From the NCBI GenBank assembly GCA_963565915.1, contig OY751496.1:248001-312000 (forward strand): a stretch of DNA of 64,000 nucleotides, read 5' to 3'. Below are positions 29,084-43,440 of this stretch, piece by piece; position 1 is the stretch's first letter; each line of letters starts with the position of its first letter. This DNA comes from Entoloma clypeatum (Eukaryota; Basidiomycota; Agaricomycetes; Agaricales; Entolomataceae). Under the pieces are notes generated by a model that was not told where the DNA came from, did not search any database, and worked only from the letters and a program-made list of their open reading frames with translations. Position numbers and translations under genes: made by a program.

Positions 29084-31174
29084 ATGCTCCTCATAACGAA
29101 GGCACTTGAGTTTGGTCAAGTCACTTTCATTATCCGTGTCGCGATCAACATCCTTTCATATGGAGGGGTAGCCCTCATCGGACTTCTTCTCCTCGCAGTT
29201 GCTCCTCGTGTCGCAAATGTTAATACTCACAACGTCATAAATCAATCCGTCACCTCGTCCACCACGAGTATGGCTACCATGAAATGGATCTCCAACAGTA
29301 TCATCAGGCCCAGGTCGGAGCACTCGCCGCCGAAACGCCTTATCCTCATTCTCTTCCTATCCCTCATATATTCGGTACTCGTCACGATCAGCGATATCGG
29401 GTTCTTGGGCTTTTACGGTTGTTTGGTACCAGGAGACAATCTCGAAGACTTTCCAGCATCTCTAAATTCAGACAGCGCCGCCGCCGGGGTCGTCGAAACG
29501 AACCTCGTCAACGGCACAGACCCCTCCGCTGTCCGAGCGTACAGATGCGACGCAAGTAAAATCATTGATGTCGACGGAGGCACCGAAAATCAGTGCATAT
29601 CGTGGCGTAACTCGACCTACGCTGACAAGGCTTTCTTCAGCGGCCTAAACTCCACTGACACCGACATTCTCATGGCCCGCCTGCTCGCGCACCAAGATGC
29701 CCCTGAGTATCCCGGTCTAGATCTCAACCGTTACTTTGTCGGTCCCAACCCGGATCGCGTCCCCGGACCAATGATACAAAACGGGCTGGCGATAAATCCG
29801 CATGAGACGGGTCTTTCAGTCGTGATCGGCGTCCCCCATCTCAAGCTAAACCAAAAGGTTCACCTAAACCGTACGCTGGCGATAGAGCTCGATGTCGGGT
29901 GTATGAAGCTCGGCATTTTTGCTCAGCATGAGCTCACCGCCGTGGGCCCAGGCTTCGATGTCTTCCGAACAAACGGAACCTGGAGGGAATACTCAGGCCC
30001 GGAATACATGGAAGACGTCTTGACCAAGTCGACTGAAAACATCCGTTCATTTTTCCTACCATTCTTCAACGCCTCGTCCGTCGATTCGGGAGGGAACATC
30101 TACCGTCCAAACACCAGTCTGACTCTTGCCCCCGCTGCCAATATCCGCGATTGGGCGCTCGCCAATTCCACTGTAAACGATAACTTTCTCTCCAATTGTA
30201 CGAGCGCTTTAGCACAGAAGCTTGGCATACCTCCGCTGGGGGAGGGATATCAAGGGACCATGTGTGGATTCCTTGGCATAGGCGGCTCGTTCGCCGTTAA
30301 TCAAGTCTTGAACTCAGGCTTCACCAGGATGATCTGCGCGTCCGCTGCACAGGTGAACATGGTGTCAGCAACAGTCGAGGTCGACGCTAACGACAACATC
30401 TCAATCAACGTCACTCGTAAACCGAGCGACCTCAATCACCTCCGTGCTGACATCTGGGCGACAACAAAGGATTCCAAGGGGCGCGTGACCGAGGTCGTCG
30501 AAGCTGATCCTTACGAGCGGTATACACTCAGAGACAACCCAAACGGCTCCACAACGCATTTCATCGCACACGAGCTTCTGGACCTGCTGCCCGCCACCTT
30601 GGGTGTCGGGAGTGCAGGGTTCGTCATCTCGACTCTGGGCGATTCGGTGTTCAACGCTTTCAGCAAAGACGTGTCGTTTTCCGGCCTCGGGTTGCTCAAC
30701 AATGGGTTCAATGAGCTCGACTTCACGACTGCCGCCGTAGTACAGTGGGTTGGACAGGTCGGTGCATCGTACGTGTTCGCAAGCATGGGGTACAACGGCT
30801 GGGCGGCGCGCTCTAGTGTCCCCATCAAGGTCTACAGCACCGGAGGCCGCATCGGTACATGTTACAAGCCACGATTTGCGCTCGGATTCTTGCCCCTCGT
30901 CCTTGCAGCGCTGTTTTTGGCAGTCTGGACGGTCTTGAGGATATTCAGGTCCTCACTCTTCGGTTCCAAGCAGTTGAAGAAGGCCTATACTGGACTGGCG
31001 CCGTATATCGCGATCGTGTCTCCTAATGGATCTCCCCCACCGAATTTGATGATGGCTTGGGAGACTGACCCTCGACCTCGCCTGCAGGTTGTGTCGGAAA
31101 AAACGCCGGTAGAAGGCGACCCCGATATATCAGCGTTGGAGCATCTGAAGTCCAAGTCGGGTCCGGCTCCTTAG
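29084..31174 (+). CDS. large membrane glycoprotein, tandem copy 1
   Basis: An intronless frame of 696 residues; the ATG at 29084 is chosen because it aligns with the only start in the neighbouring copy. Two N-terminal membrane segments are seen (VAINILSYGGVALIGLLLLA and RLILILFLSLIYSVLVTISD) and one near the C-terminus (ALGFLPLVLAALFLAVWTVL). Between them is a region of about 500 residues, presumably outside the cell, with many N-glycosylation sequons (NGT, NST, NRT, NAS, NCT, NVT) and several cysteines. The short cytoplasmic tail is rich in proline and charge. This layout is common among uncharacterised basidiomycete membrane proteins; no named family recognised and no catalytic motif seen. 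Confidence 0.75.
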   Translation: MLLITKALEFGQVTFIIRVAINILSYGGVALIGLLLLAVAPRVANVNTHNVINQSVTSSTTSMATMKWISNSIIRPRSEHSPPKRLILILFLSLIYSVLVTISDIGFLGFYGCLVPGDNLEDFPASLNSDSAAAGVVETNLVNGTDPSAVRAYRCDASKIIDVDGGTENQCISWRNSTYADKAFFSGLNSTDTDILMARLLAHQDAPEYPGLDLNRYFVGPNPDRVPGPMIQNGLAINPHETGLSVVIGVPHLKLNQKVHLNRTLAIELDVGCMKLGIFAQHELTAVGPGFDVFRTNGTWREYSGPEYMEDVLTKSTENIRSFFLPFFNASSVDSGGNIYRPNTSLTLAPAANIRDWALANSTVNDNFLSNCTSALAQKLGIPPLGEGYQGTMCGFLGIGGSFAVNQVLNSGFTRMICASAAQVNMVSATVEVDANDNISINVTRKPSDLNHLRADIWATTKDSKGRVTEVVEADPYERYTLRDNPNGSTTHFIAHELLDLLPATLGVGSAGFVISTLGDSVFNAFSKDVSFSGLGLLNNGFNELDFTTAAVVQWVGQVGASYVFASMGYNGWAARSSVPIKVYSTGGRIGTCYKPRFALGFLPLVLAALFLAVWTVLRIFRSSLFGSKQLKKAYTGLAPYIAIVSPNGSPPPNLMMAWETDPRPRLQVVSEKTPVEGDPDISALEHLKSKSGPAP

Positions 31175-31740
31175 TCGAAGTTTTTCTTTTCCATGCACTC
31201 CATATGATTGACCTCCGTTTTCCTTTGGGTTTGAAGGATCACTGTATTGCATAAATCGTACGACGGTTGACGTTAATCGAGCAGTGCATTGTACATAGTA
31301 TCTACTTACAAGGATCGTAAAAAAGCCCTGCTCATCATCTGGAAACGCTGGAGGTTGACCCTTTGCAGGCGAGACGTCGGCTACCACTGGATAACTGGCA
31401 TATTGAAATATGTAATTTGATTGTACATACCCTGCAGGTTTGATGAAATGGCAGATCGGTGGATCTTGGCTTGTAATTAAGCGATAAGCGAGCCGCTTAC
31501 AGAGAAGTGATGGCAAAATGATGAAAAGTTTTTAGCGCTGATGCTGAAATAAGCTCTAATTTGGCCCATACAATGTGGAGGCGGCGTTTCCGTTGGATTT
31601 TCATGTTGACTATCCTCCTTCCACTCCTTTAAACAGTTTTGCGTCTTTTCCCTCCTCGTAAGTTCCAGTCTTTGAACGAGATCACTTGTTGACCACTTCA
31701 ATTTTACCTCGATCAGACGTCGCGTCGCGCTCCACCCGCG
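31175..31740. other. spacer between tandem copies
   Basis: Intergenic. The last 120 bp or so resemble the leader of copy 1 (AGTTCCAGTCTTTG then GATCACTT), so the duplication included promoter-proximal DNA. No other feature seen. Confidence 0.5.
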
Positions 31741-33840
31741 ATGCTCCTCATAACAAAGGCACTTGAGTTTGGTCAAGTCACTTTCATTATCCGTGTGGCG
31801 ATCAACATCCTTGCATATGGAGGGGTAGCCCTCATCGGACTCCTTCTCCTTTCAGTGGCCCCTCGCGTCGCAAATGCCAATACCCACAACGTCATAAATC
31901 AATCCGTCACCTCGTCCACAACGAGTTCGGCTACCGTGAAATGGATCTCCAAAAGTATCAAGGGACCTAGGACAGAGCACTCGCCGCCGAAACGCCTTAT
32001 CCTCATTCTCTTCCTATCCCTCATATATTCGGTACTCGTCACGATCAGCGATATCGGGTTCTTGGGCTTTTACGGTTGTTTGGTACCAGGAGACAATCTC
32101 GAAGACTTTCCAGCATCTCTAAATTCAGACAGCGCCGCCGCCGGGGTCGTCGAAACGAACCTCGTCAACGGCACAGACCCCGCCACTGTCCGAGCATACA
32201 GATGCGACTCGAGCAAAATCATTGAGGTCGACGGAGGCACCGAAAATCAGTGTATATCCTGGGGTAATTCGACGTACGCGGACAAGGCTTTCTTCAGCGG
32301 CCTAAACTCCACCGACACCGACATCCTCATGCCCCGCTTGCTCGCACATCAAGATGCCCCCGAGTTTCCTGGTCTAGATCTCAACCGTTACTTTGTCGGC
32401 CCCAATCCGGAGCGTGTCCCCGCACCCATGATACAAAACGGGCTGGCGATAAATCCGCATGAGACGGGCCTCTCAGTCGTGGTTGGGGTGCCCCATCTCA
32501 AGTCAAACCAGAAGGTTCACCTAAACCGCACGCTGGCGATAGAGCTCGATGTCGGGTGTATGAAGCTTGGCATTTTTGCTCAGCATGAGCTCACCGCCGT
32601 GGGCCCAGGCTTCGATGTCTTCCGAATAAATGGAACCTGGAGGGAATACGCAGGCCCGGGATACATGCAAGATGTCTTGACGAAGTCGACGGACAACATC
32701 CGTTCATTTTTCCTACCATTCTTCAACGCCTCATCCGTCGATTCGCAAGGGAACATTCTCCGTCCAAATACCAGTCTGACTCTTGCTCCCGCTGGCAATA
32801 TACGTGACTGGGCCATTGCCAATTCCACTGTAAACGATAACTTCCTGTCCAATTGCACGAGCGCTTTAGCACAGCAGCTTGGCATACCTCCACTCGGGGA
32901 GGGATATCAAGGGACCATGTGTGGATTCCTTGGTATAGGAGGCTCGTTCGCCGTCAATCAAGTCTTGAACTCGGGCTTTACCAGGATGGTCTGCGCGTCC
33001 GCTGCACAGGTGAACATGGTGTCAGCAACGGTCGAGGTCGACGCAAACGATAACATCTCAATCAACGTCACTCGTATACCAAGCGACCTCAATCACCTCC
33101 GTGCTGACATCTGGGCGGCAACGACGGACTCCAAGGGGCGTGTGACCGAGGTCGTCGAAGCTGATCCTTACGAGCGGTATACACTCAGAGACAATCCAAA
33201 CGGCTCAACGACGCATTTCATCGCCCATGAGCTTCTCCCTCTGCTGCCCGCCACCTTGGGTGTCGGAAGTGCAGGGTTCGTAATCTCAACTCTGGGCGGT
33301 TCGGTGTTCAATGCGTTCAGCAAAGACGTGTCGTTTTCCGGCCTCGGGCTGCTCGACAATGGCTTCAATGAGCTCAACTTCACGGCTGCCGCCGTAGTGC
33401 AGTGGGTCGGACAGGTCGGTGCGTCGCACGTGTTCGCAAGCATGGGATACAACGGCTGGGCGGCGCGCTCGAGCGTCCCCATCGAGGTGTTCAGCACCGG
33501 AGGCCGCATCGGTACATGCTACAAGCCACGGTTTGCGCTCGGGTTTTTGCCCCTTGTCCTTGCCGCGCTGTTTTTGGCTGGCTGGACGGCCTTCATGATA
33601 TATAAATCCACGTTCTTCGGTTCCAAAGAGTTGGAGAAGGCCTATACTGGACTGGCCCCTTATATTGCGGTGGTGTCTCCCGATGGACCTCCCCCACCGG
33701 GTTTGATGATGTCTTGGGAGGCTGACCCTCGACCTCACCTACAGGTCGTGTCGCAAAAGATGCCAGTAGAAGGCGACCCCGATATATCAGCGTTGGAGCA
33801 TCTGAAGTCCAAGTCGGCAACCCGTGATCCGGCTCCTTGA
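31741..33840 (+). CDS. large membrane glycoprotein, tandem copy 2
   Basis: An intronless frame of 699 residues, near-identical along its length to the gene at 29084-31174. It has the same three membrane segments and the same glycosylated ectodomain. Differences are scattered substitutions (for example PRSEHS to PRTEHS, and GDSVFNAF to GGSVFNAF), and the C-terminus is longer by three residues (SATRDPAP against SGPAP). Both copies are fully open, so both are probably functional. Family not recognised. Confidence 0.75.
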   Translation: MLLITKALEFGQVTFIIRVAINILAYGGVALIGLLLLSVAPRVANANTHNVINQSVTSSTTSSATVKWISKSIKGPRTEHSPPKRLILILFLSLIYSVLVTISDIGFLGFYGCLVPGDNLEDFPASLNSDSAAAGVVETNLVNGTDPATVRAYRCDSSKIIEVDGGTENQCISWGNSTYADKAFFSGLNSTDTDILMPRLLAHQDAPEFPGLDLNRYFVGPNPERVPAPMIQNGLAINPHETGLSVVVGVPHLKSNQKVHLNRTLAIELDVGCMKLGIFAQHELTAVGPGFDVFRINGTWREYAGPGYMQDVLTKSTDNIRSFFLPFFNASSVDSQGNILRPNTSLTLAPAGNIRDWAIANSTVNDNFLSNCTSALAQQLGIPPLGEGYQGTMCGFLGIGGSFAVNQVLNSGFTRMVCASAAQVNMVSATVEVDANDNISINVTRIPSDLNHLRADIWAATTDSKGRVTEVVEADPYERYTLRDNPNGSTTHFIAHELLPLLPATLGVGSAGFVISTLGGSVFNAFSKDVSFSGLGLLDNGFNELNFTAAAVVQWVGQVGASHVFASMGYNGWAARSSVPIEVFSTGGRIGTCYKPRFALGFLPLVLAALFLAGWTAFMIYKSTFFGSKELEKAYTGLAPYIAVVSPDGPPPPGLMMSWEADPRPHLQVVSQKMPVEGDPDISALEHLKSKSATRDPAP

Positions 33841-34164
33841 TATCACCTTCACGAAGTGTCGAGTAGTTTTTCTTTCGTGTATTCTGCATGACGGTTTCCA
33901 GTCATCGTCCCTCTTTTCTTCGTAGTAGACTAATTCCCATATTAATATTAAATCGGAACACGGGATTGTGACATTTCACCAGCACCCCCTTGCAAGTCAA
34001 ATCTGGACCATTCCATGTGAACAGTTCACCTGCGCATCTTGCGGGAATTATCTGGCGTGTCAATGCGCGCGTAGCTTCTGTCAGCCTCAAGGACCGAGAC
34101 CACAGCGCTATCAAAAATGCCGAACAGTTATTATTAAGATGTTCATATCTACGAGCATATGATG

Positions 34165-35913
34165 TCAGCCATCAACCTGCCTTTGCCGCCTTATATTCTT
34201 GACGTCAGTGTTTTGAACCGGACGCTCTGGCTTCACAAAACCAGCCATTTTCTTTTCGTCGACAAGCTCCCGGAACACATTCAGAAGGTCGTCGATGGCC
34301 GCGTCGCTTGTTTGAATATGCACGACCAATCGGGCCCCATCTAGTATTATTGGTTCGGGAAGGGCCTTTGCCCGTTCCGTAACCTCGTCATAGGTAAGGC
34401 CAACAGAAGCAGCGTCATAAAAGACCTTATGGGCATGATTTTGAGCATGCATTTCCCGGTAAGATGATTGAGTTAGAGAAAGGCCCTCACCATGCAAGTC
34501 TCGGCCCTGCTTGTGATTTCTACACCGAGCTCCTCAAGCCTATCTTGAAGTTTTCTAGCCAGGGCATGTACCCTCCCGAGTTGAGGGAAATTATGTGTCA
34601 ACGCGTATGCCGCCGACGCTGCCAAGATTCCAGTCTGACGCATCGCTCCGCCAAACAGCTTTCGGAACCATCTAGCTCTTTTGATAAAGTCTTTGGATCC
34701 CACGAGGCAAGATCCAATAGGTGCGCCTTATGGATACGGTCGGACACCAATATCATCAGTGCTCCTGAGCGTATTCTTTTGTTTTCGCGACATACCTAGG
34801 CCTTTGCTGAAACACAGGCTGACAGAGTCGCAGGGATCGCACAACTCTTTCAACGACTTCTTCGTTTCGATTGCAGCATGCCATAGTCTCGCACCGTCCA
34901 GATGTACCTTCATTCCGTTAGATTTTGCGAACTGGGAAATTGCGATGATCTCGTCTTGAGGGAATATAGTTCCGTTGAGAGTATTCTCCAGGCATATGAC
35001 TTCAGTTGGAGCGCTGAGGAGCCACTGGCATGTGAGCGAAACTCTGGGTCATAGAAAAGATAACATACTAGTGAATATCTGTCTCTAATATAACATTGGT
35101 TTTGACGTCGGCGAGGGTGAGATGGTGTCCTGAAACTCTTGTTGAACATTACAAATTGACGGGAAAAAAAGGAATCAAACCCGCCATTGGAAGGAATGAC
35201 CGGAATGACCGTCGCCCCGGAATGGAAGGCCGCCCCACCGGCCTCATGCCTTGCGGCGCCGAATCAACAAACGCAGAAAACCCATAGGCAAAAGGGAAAG
35301 AATAATCACGCATGAATGTGCGCACGGTGATCAGCCAAAACAGAGTATGGCGGTTGGCGAAGATGTGTCCTCAACGCGATTTGATTGGAAGCAGATCCGG
35401 ACGATAAGAAGAGCGCCGCCTCTTTCCCGGTCAACTGCGCCATATGAGCCTCGAGTGCACTGTCAAAAAGGCATGATCACAGCGAAATCGGGGGTTACAA
35501 CGGTTTCGGAACATACGCGGTAGATGGCTCGTGATCATAGACATCGTCTCCGATGCTCGCAAGCATAGCGTACTCGTACATCTCCTTTGTGGGGGCTTTT
35601 AAAGGTTGAAAAGATTAGATTATGTTCAAGTTGGACAAAAGCACGGCATCGGTACAGCACCTGTGACGGTATCGGCTGCATGTTTATCAGGAAAATCCGT
35701 TTCTGCAGAACATCATTGTACTCAACAGATAAAACATCTAGCAATCTCCTTTGCCTTCGCCTCATTCTGCTGGAGATGATCCTTTGGGAGGACGTCAAGG
35801 CTCACTTGCCTAACAATCTCAGCAATGGACATAGTAGAAAGGAAGAATAGATTGTCGGCGTTACAATCAGCTTCTGATGGTGAGACATGATTGCCGTCTT
35901 CAGACGCTGGCAT
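34165..35913 (-). CDS. GLY1: threonine aldolase (PLP-dependent)
   Basis: A multi-exon gene. In order it reads DTVTAPTKEMYEYAMLASIG, DDVYDHEPST, LEAHMAQLTGKEAALFLSSG, SNQIALRTHLRQPPYSVLAD, HRAHIHAHEAGG, ICLENTLNGTIFPQDEI, MKVHLDGARLWHAAIE and SVSLCFSKGLG. It continues GAPIGSCLVGSKDFIKRARW, FRKLFGGAMRQTGIL and VFYDAASVGLTYDEV. The PLP lysine is in FSKGLGAP, and the LDGAR aspartate and the H in HEAGG are the usual active-site residues. The enzyme splits threonine or allo-threonine into glycine and acetaldehyde, a cytosolic glycine source (Gly1 in yeast). The 5' end is inferred: ATG 35913 (MPASEDGNHVSPSEAD) joins in phase through a 15-nt exon (35675-35661). If right, the start lies 72 bp downstream of the chitin synthase stop. 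Confidence 0.88.
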
Positions 35914-35985
35914 GGATCCCAGATCCAGTATACGCTCAAGGGAATCGCTTTGCAATTCTCATACATTGTGTTATCCAGATTGTAT

Positions 35986-39709
<3,724 letters not shown>

Positions 39710-40299
39710 TGGCAGCGCAGCTGCGTTGGATCAAGTCCGTCCAGGGAACGAGGTAGTTGGTGGGGGGCGTCAAGCTCCTCAGGAGATCCGTAACATCGGC
39801 GGGCTGGCTACATAAATGCCATCTTATGCACAGCCCCTGAAGCAACATGAAAAAGGTTTTGATGGTTTGATGGAATACATACATCCCCTCTGGCATCCCC
39901 TTCCCAAAGATCGTGTTTCAGCCTTTCTGCCAAACAAGGTATCAGCACTGCAAAACCTTGAGTCAGTGGAGTTGAAGTCGAGTATCTGAACGCCCCGGAA
40001 GAAATGGTATCATTGGCAGCGTGCCAGTATGTTTTGAGGAAGAATGCTCCCACAGGTTGAAACACATGGAATCAAATCGGAGGTGCGGAAAACTTCGAAG
40101 ATTGACATGCATCAGCATCTTTGATCCGGTTGCCACGCCGCGTCGTCAACCCAACAAGCTTTTGAGGGGGTGTTGGGAGCGGATTTCGTGACCAGGGGGT
40201 AGTGATGTTCTGGCCCGGCATGGCCTGAAAGCCGCGGCTCAGGCTTTGTCAATGCCCAGGCCAGGCTGTGAGCCGTTGAAGCCACATTGCGAAAAAAGC
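39710..40299. other. upstream of chitin synthase
   Basis: Probable promoter and leader of the chitin synthase gene, then sequence without recognised features up to the transposon end region. Confidence 0.4.
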
Positions 40300-40919
40300 A
40301 GATGGCATATCTAGCCATACGTCGATACATATGGATTACCAGGTAGACCATACCAGGCAGAGGCTTACCTAGCAATACAAGCTAAGCCTCCCATAATTGA
40401 GATTAGCGAGGCTTGTGCACAATATATGGCAGGTAACCACACAGGCCAATACTTGCTATACGGTACCTAATATGCCATACATGCTTTACCTGACCACATA
40501 TGGTTCACTCGTGTATACTGGCTAATGTATGGATTGCGTGGGTATACATGGGAGGATTAGCATCTATTGATATAGATTAGAATGTAATCAATGTTTGATC
40601 TAGTAACATATCTATAGTACATTCAATAGTCATCTTAGGCATAGCAGAGCTTGGTGTTGACAGAAAAACAATGCATTCAATGACAAAAGTACAATTACAA
40701 TTATAGTTAGCGATTAATAGCAAGCAGTCCATGAGTCAGTCCCATGAGTCCATAGAGTCCGAGCAAGAGTAACAAAGTCACGACATGAGAGCAAGAGTAT
40801 GAGCAATTGCAAGCTGCGACGAGAGCAAGACTAAGGCATAGAGAGAGCTGTGACAGGAAAATCTTTCAGCAAAAATCGGCAGAAGGGACACATCTCAGGA
40901 ATATTGGCCGTTACTGATA

Positions 40920-43232
40920 TTACTTCGTTTTCTTCCGTTTCCTCTTCGGCGGTTCTGCAGTGGAAGTAGCCTGGCGCTTGAGCATCATCGTGGCAGGTTG
41001 AGGTACTTCTTCTTCATCTGTTAGGTCAGATCCGGACAGAGGCGGCAAGGATTGGTGTGGAGGTGGGTTTGATGTCGGCTTAGCTTTGGATCACGTTGAA
41101 ACTCGAGTTGTAGCAGTAGCCTCACAAAGTGCATTATTGAGAACGATGGATGGTGAAGAAATAACTCACCACACATCCAGCCCATCCCTTATTTCCTGCT
41201 GCCACCTTTGCAGAGCTGCTGGAGACCTCCTCGCTGACCTCAGGCTTTTCTGGCACTTTGTCGGCCAGCGTGCAGGCGGCTTTGAGGTGGAGGGGCTGGG
41301 TCGTGGTTTGGTCACGCTGGTGGGATTGAGCAGATTCTTCCTCCGCTTGTTGATGGTCGCAGTTGCTGTTAACCTCATCGTTTGAAGGGCGGGAGCCATC
41401 ACGTTCCAGAGGGCCAATGATCTGGCAGTCGCTATTGCCAGGCAGTTCTGAGTCATTGTCGGAGTCGTATGCGAGGGGGGTAATACATTGGGGAGGACCA
41501 GGCATGCCAGTTCCGTATCTCCTACATGGCAGCGGTGACAGGGACTGGCGGCCTCGAACTTCTTCCGGAGATTGCCCACAGCACTCTTGGGCTGTAATGG
41601 TTGCACTTGGCATTTGATGGTGGTTGTCATGGTTGGAACAATGAGTGTCACATGCTTTATATGCGAGTTGAGCATCAGGTGGGGCGACAGAGACTGGCTG
41701 ATGAGTATGCATATTTTCATGCATGTACATATCCTTGTTGTCTTTGTCAAATCCAGCTTCTTTGGCCCGTTTCTTGGCATTCCTCTGGGTGACAATGAGA
41801 CTGATAAAATCATCTTCACCTGAGGCATCAGGGTCACTTTCCGGGTGTTCGTCACGCTTGCGTTTCAGTTTGGTTGGCTTGTCGAGATCTGGTACTGAGC
41901 TGTAGAGTGTTCAAATACCGCATATAATGACTATTCAAAATATCTTACCTCTGTAAGAAAGCAAGGGTCTCGACCACCCAAGGGTCCTCCGGATTTGTTT
42001 CAAAAATTTTGACGATGCAGTTAAAGTAGAGCCGGTTGTCAAAGTCACTGTCCCATCGTGCCCATTTGTCCTGTTTCAAGAGGGCTATCTGGGCCTGGAG
42101 GGGAATAAGATTAGATGGGATCAGTAATGAGATAAACTCATACCTGAACCGCGGCATAGGCAATGATACGCCCAGTGATCTTCGAGATCCCATGTATTTG
42201 TGCTTTCGACGGTTTGGATGCGCCTCTGTGGCCGGTAATCACTGAGGATGCTCCCGTTAAGATGTGTTGTAATACCTACATAATGATACCTTCAGTGTAT
42301 GAGTATTTGAAGTATGGGCACGTACTTGCAAGAAAAGATAACCTTGACAAAAGCCATTGAGGATATCATCTGGCATGTATGGGATACCCACATTGTACAT
42401 GTACATTGGCATTTCATCAGCAGTAACTTTGACGCAACTGGCACAATCCAAAAAATATCTTAGGAATCCCAATTAGTGTCAGAAAAGCGAGGCAGATAGG
42501 ATATCAAGCTCACCTTTTATTATAATTGGACTTGTAGAACCTTTCGTGGAGACGATAGGGAAGAAGTTGGACTCCTGTATAGATTCTATTGAATCCTCAG
42601 CTGGCACTCTTAGCTTGAAATTTTGAAGGCATGTGGTTGTTGGGTATGTCGTTCTCAGGGTCTGGAAGCAGATAAAAGAGAATTTCATTTTTCAAGCTGC
42701 TTGTGTCTTCTTGCCAAGTGGTGTTTGAGGTCTCTTCAATCTATAAACATTATCATGAGTTTTAGAGGTGTATTCATGTGCATATACTCATATATTGGAC
42801 AACAATGTCCTGCTCCGGCAATTCTGGTGAGCACTCGGCAACAATGTCATTCAAGATGGGCATCTTTTTGTGGAGTAGTTTGAAGGCATGGGCTGGCTCA
42901 TTCTTAGGTCTAAGTGGAATCAATCAGTGTTATATGAATGAAAGGAGAGAAACTCACTCTTCATCCCTGGTTTGCAGCCCTTTTGTGAAAACATCTTGCA
43001 AGTCCACCAACGGATTCACTGCTATTGCAAACCACCTTGCCGTCCTCCATAGTGGCTTCAAGATATCTGACTTTCTGCACAGTACTTGAGTTAGTGAAAG
43101 CCAACAGGAAGACATATCTTACCCAGTAATCTTGATGTTATAGGTCATTATCCAGTTGATTATTCTTCTAGCATTTGATGTTGGTGCTTGCACAGTTGGT
43201 GATGGTGGAGATTCAGATTGAGGCGGCGGCAT
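40920..43232 (-). CDS. DUF6698-like protein partnered with Plavaka transposase
   Basis: A multi-exon minus-strand gene, start 43232 (MPPPQSESPPSPTVQAP). Exons read ARRIINWIMTYNIKITG, KPLWRTARWFAIAVNPLVDL, QDVFTKGLQTRDEE, HAFKLLHKKMPILNDIVAEC, RVQLLPYRLHERFYKSNYNK, MYNVGIPYMPDDILNGFCQG, AQIHGISKITGRIIAYAAVQ and QIALLKQDKWARWDSDFDNR. The C-terminal part is a long low-complexity region ending EPPKRKRKKTK, a likely nuclear signal. The RWF...D...V block, the HG-x-x-x-ITG-x-IAY block and the following F-alanine-like helix resemble the DUF6698 family, often seen beside Plavaka transposases in Agaricomycetes. It lies head to head with the transposase, 208 bp between start codons. Role unknown. Confidence 0.55.
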
Positions 43233-43440
43233 GATGGTGGTAAAGGACGAGATGAGGGGGGTTTTTTTTGGCTGACTTGGCACGTGACCATGTCACGCGA
43301 CTCTGCCGCTTTCAGTTGACTTTGCCTTGGTGCCCTCCAAGTCTACTTTACCAAGATTGTGGCACTTCTGGCCACATCTTGGACTGCTCATTTATGCATC
43401 AAATACACCTACAGTATTTCTTCTCTCTATTCTACTCCTG

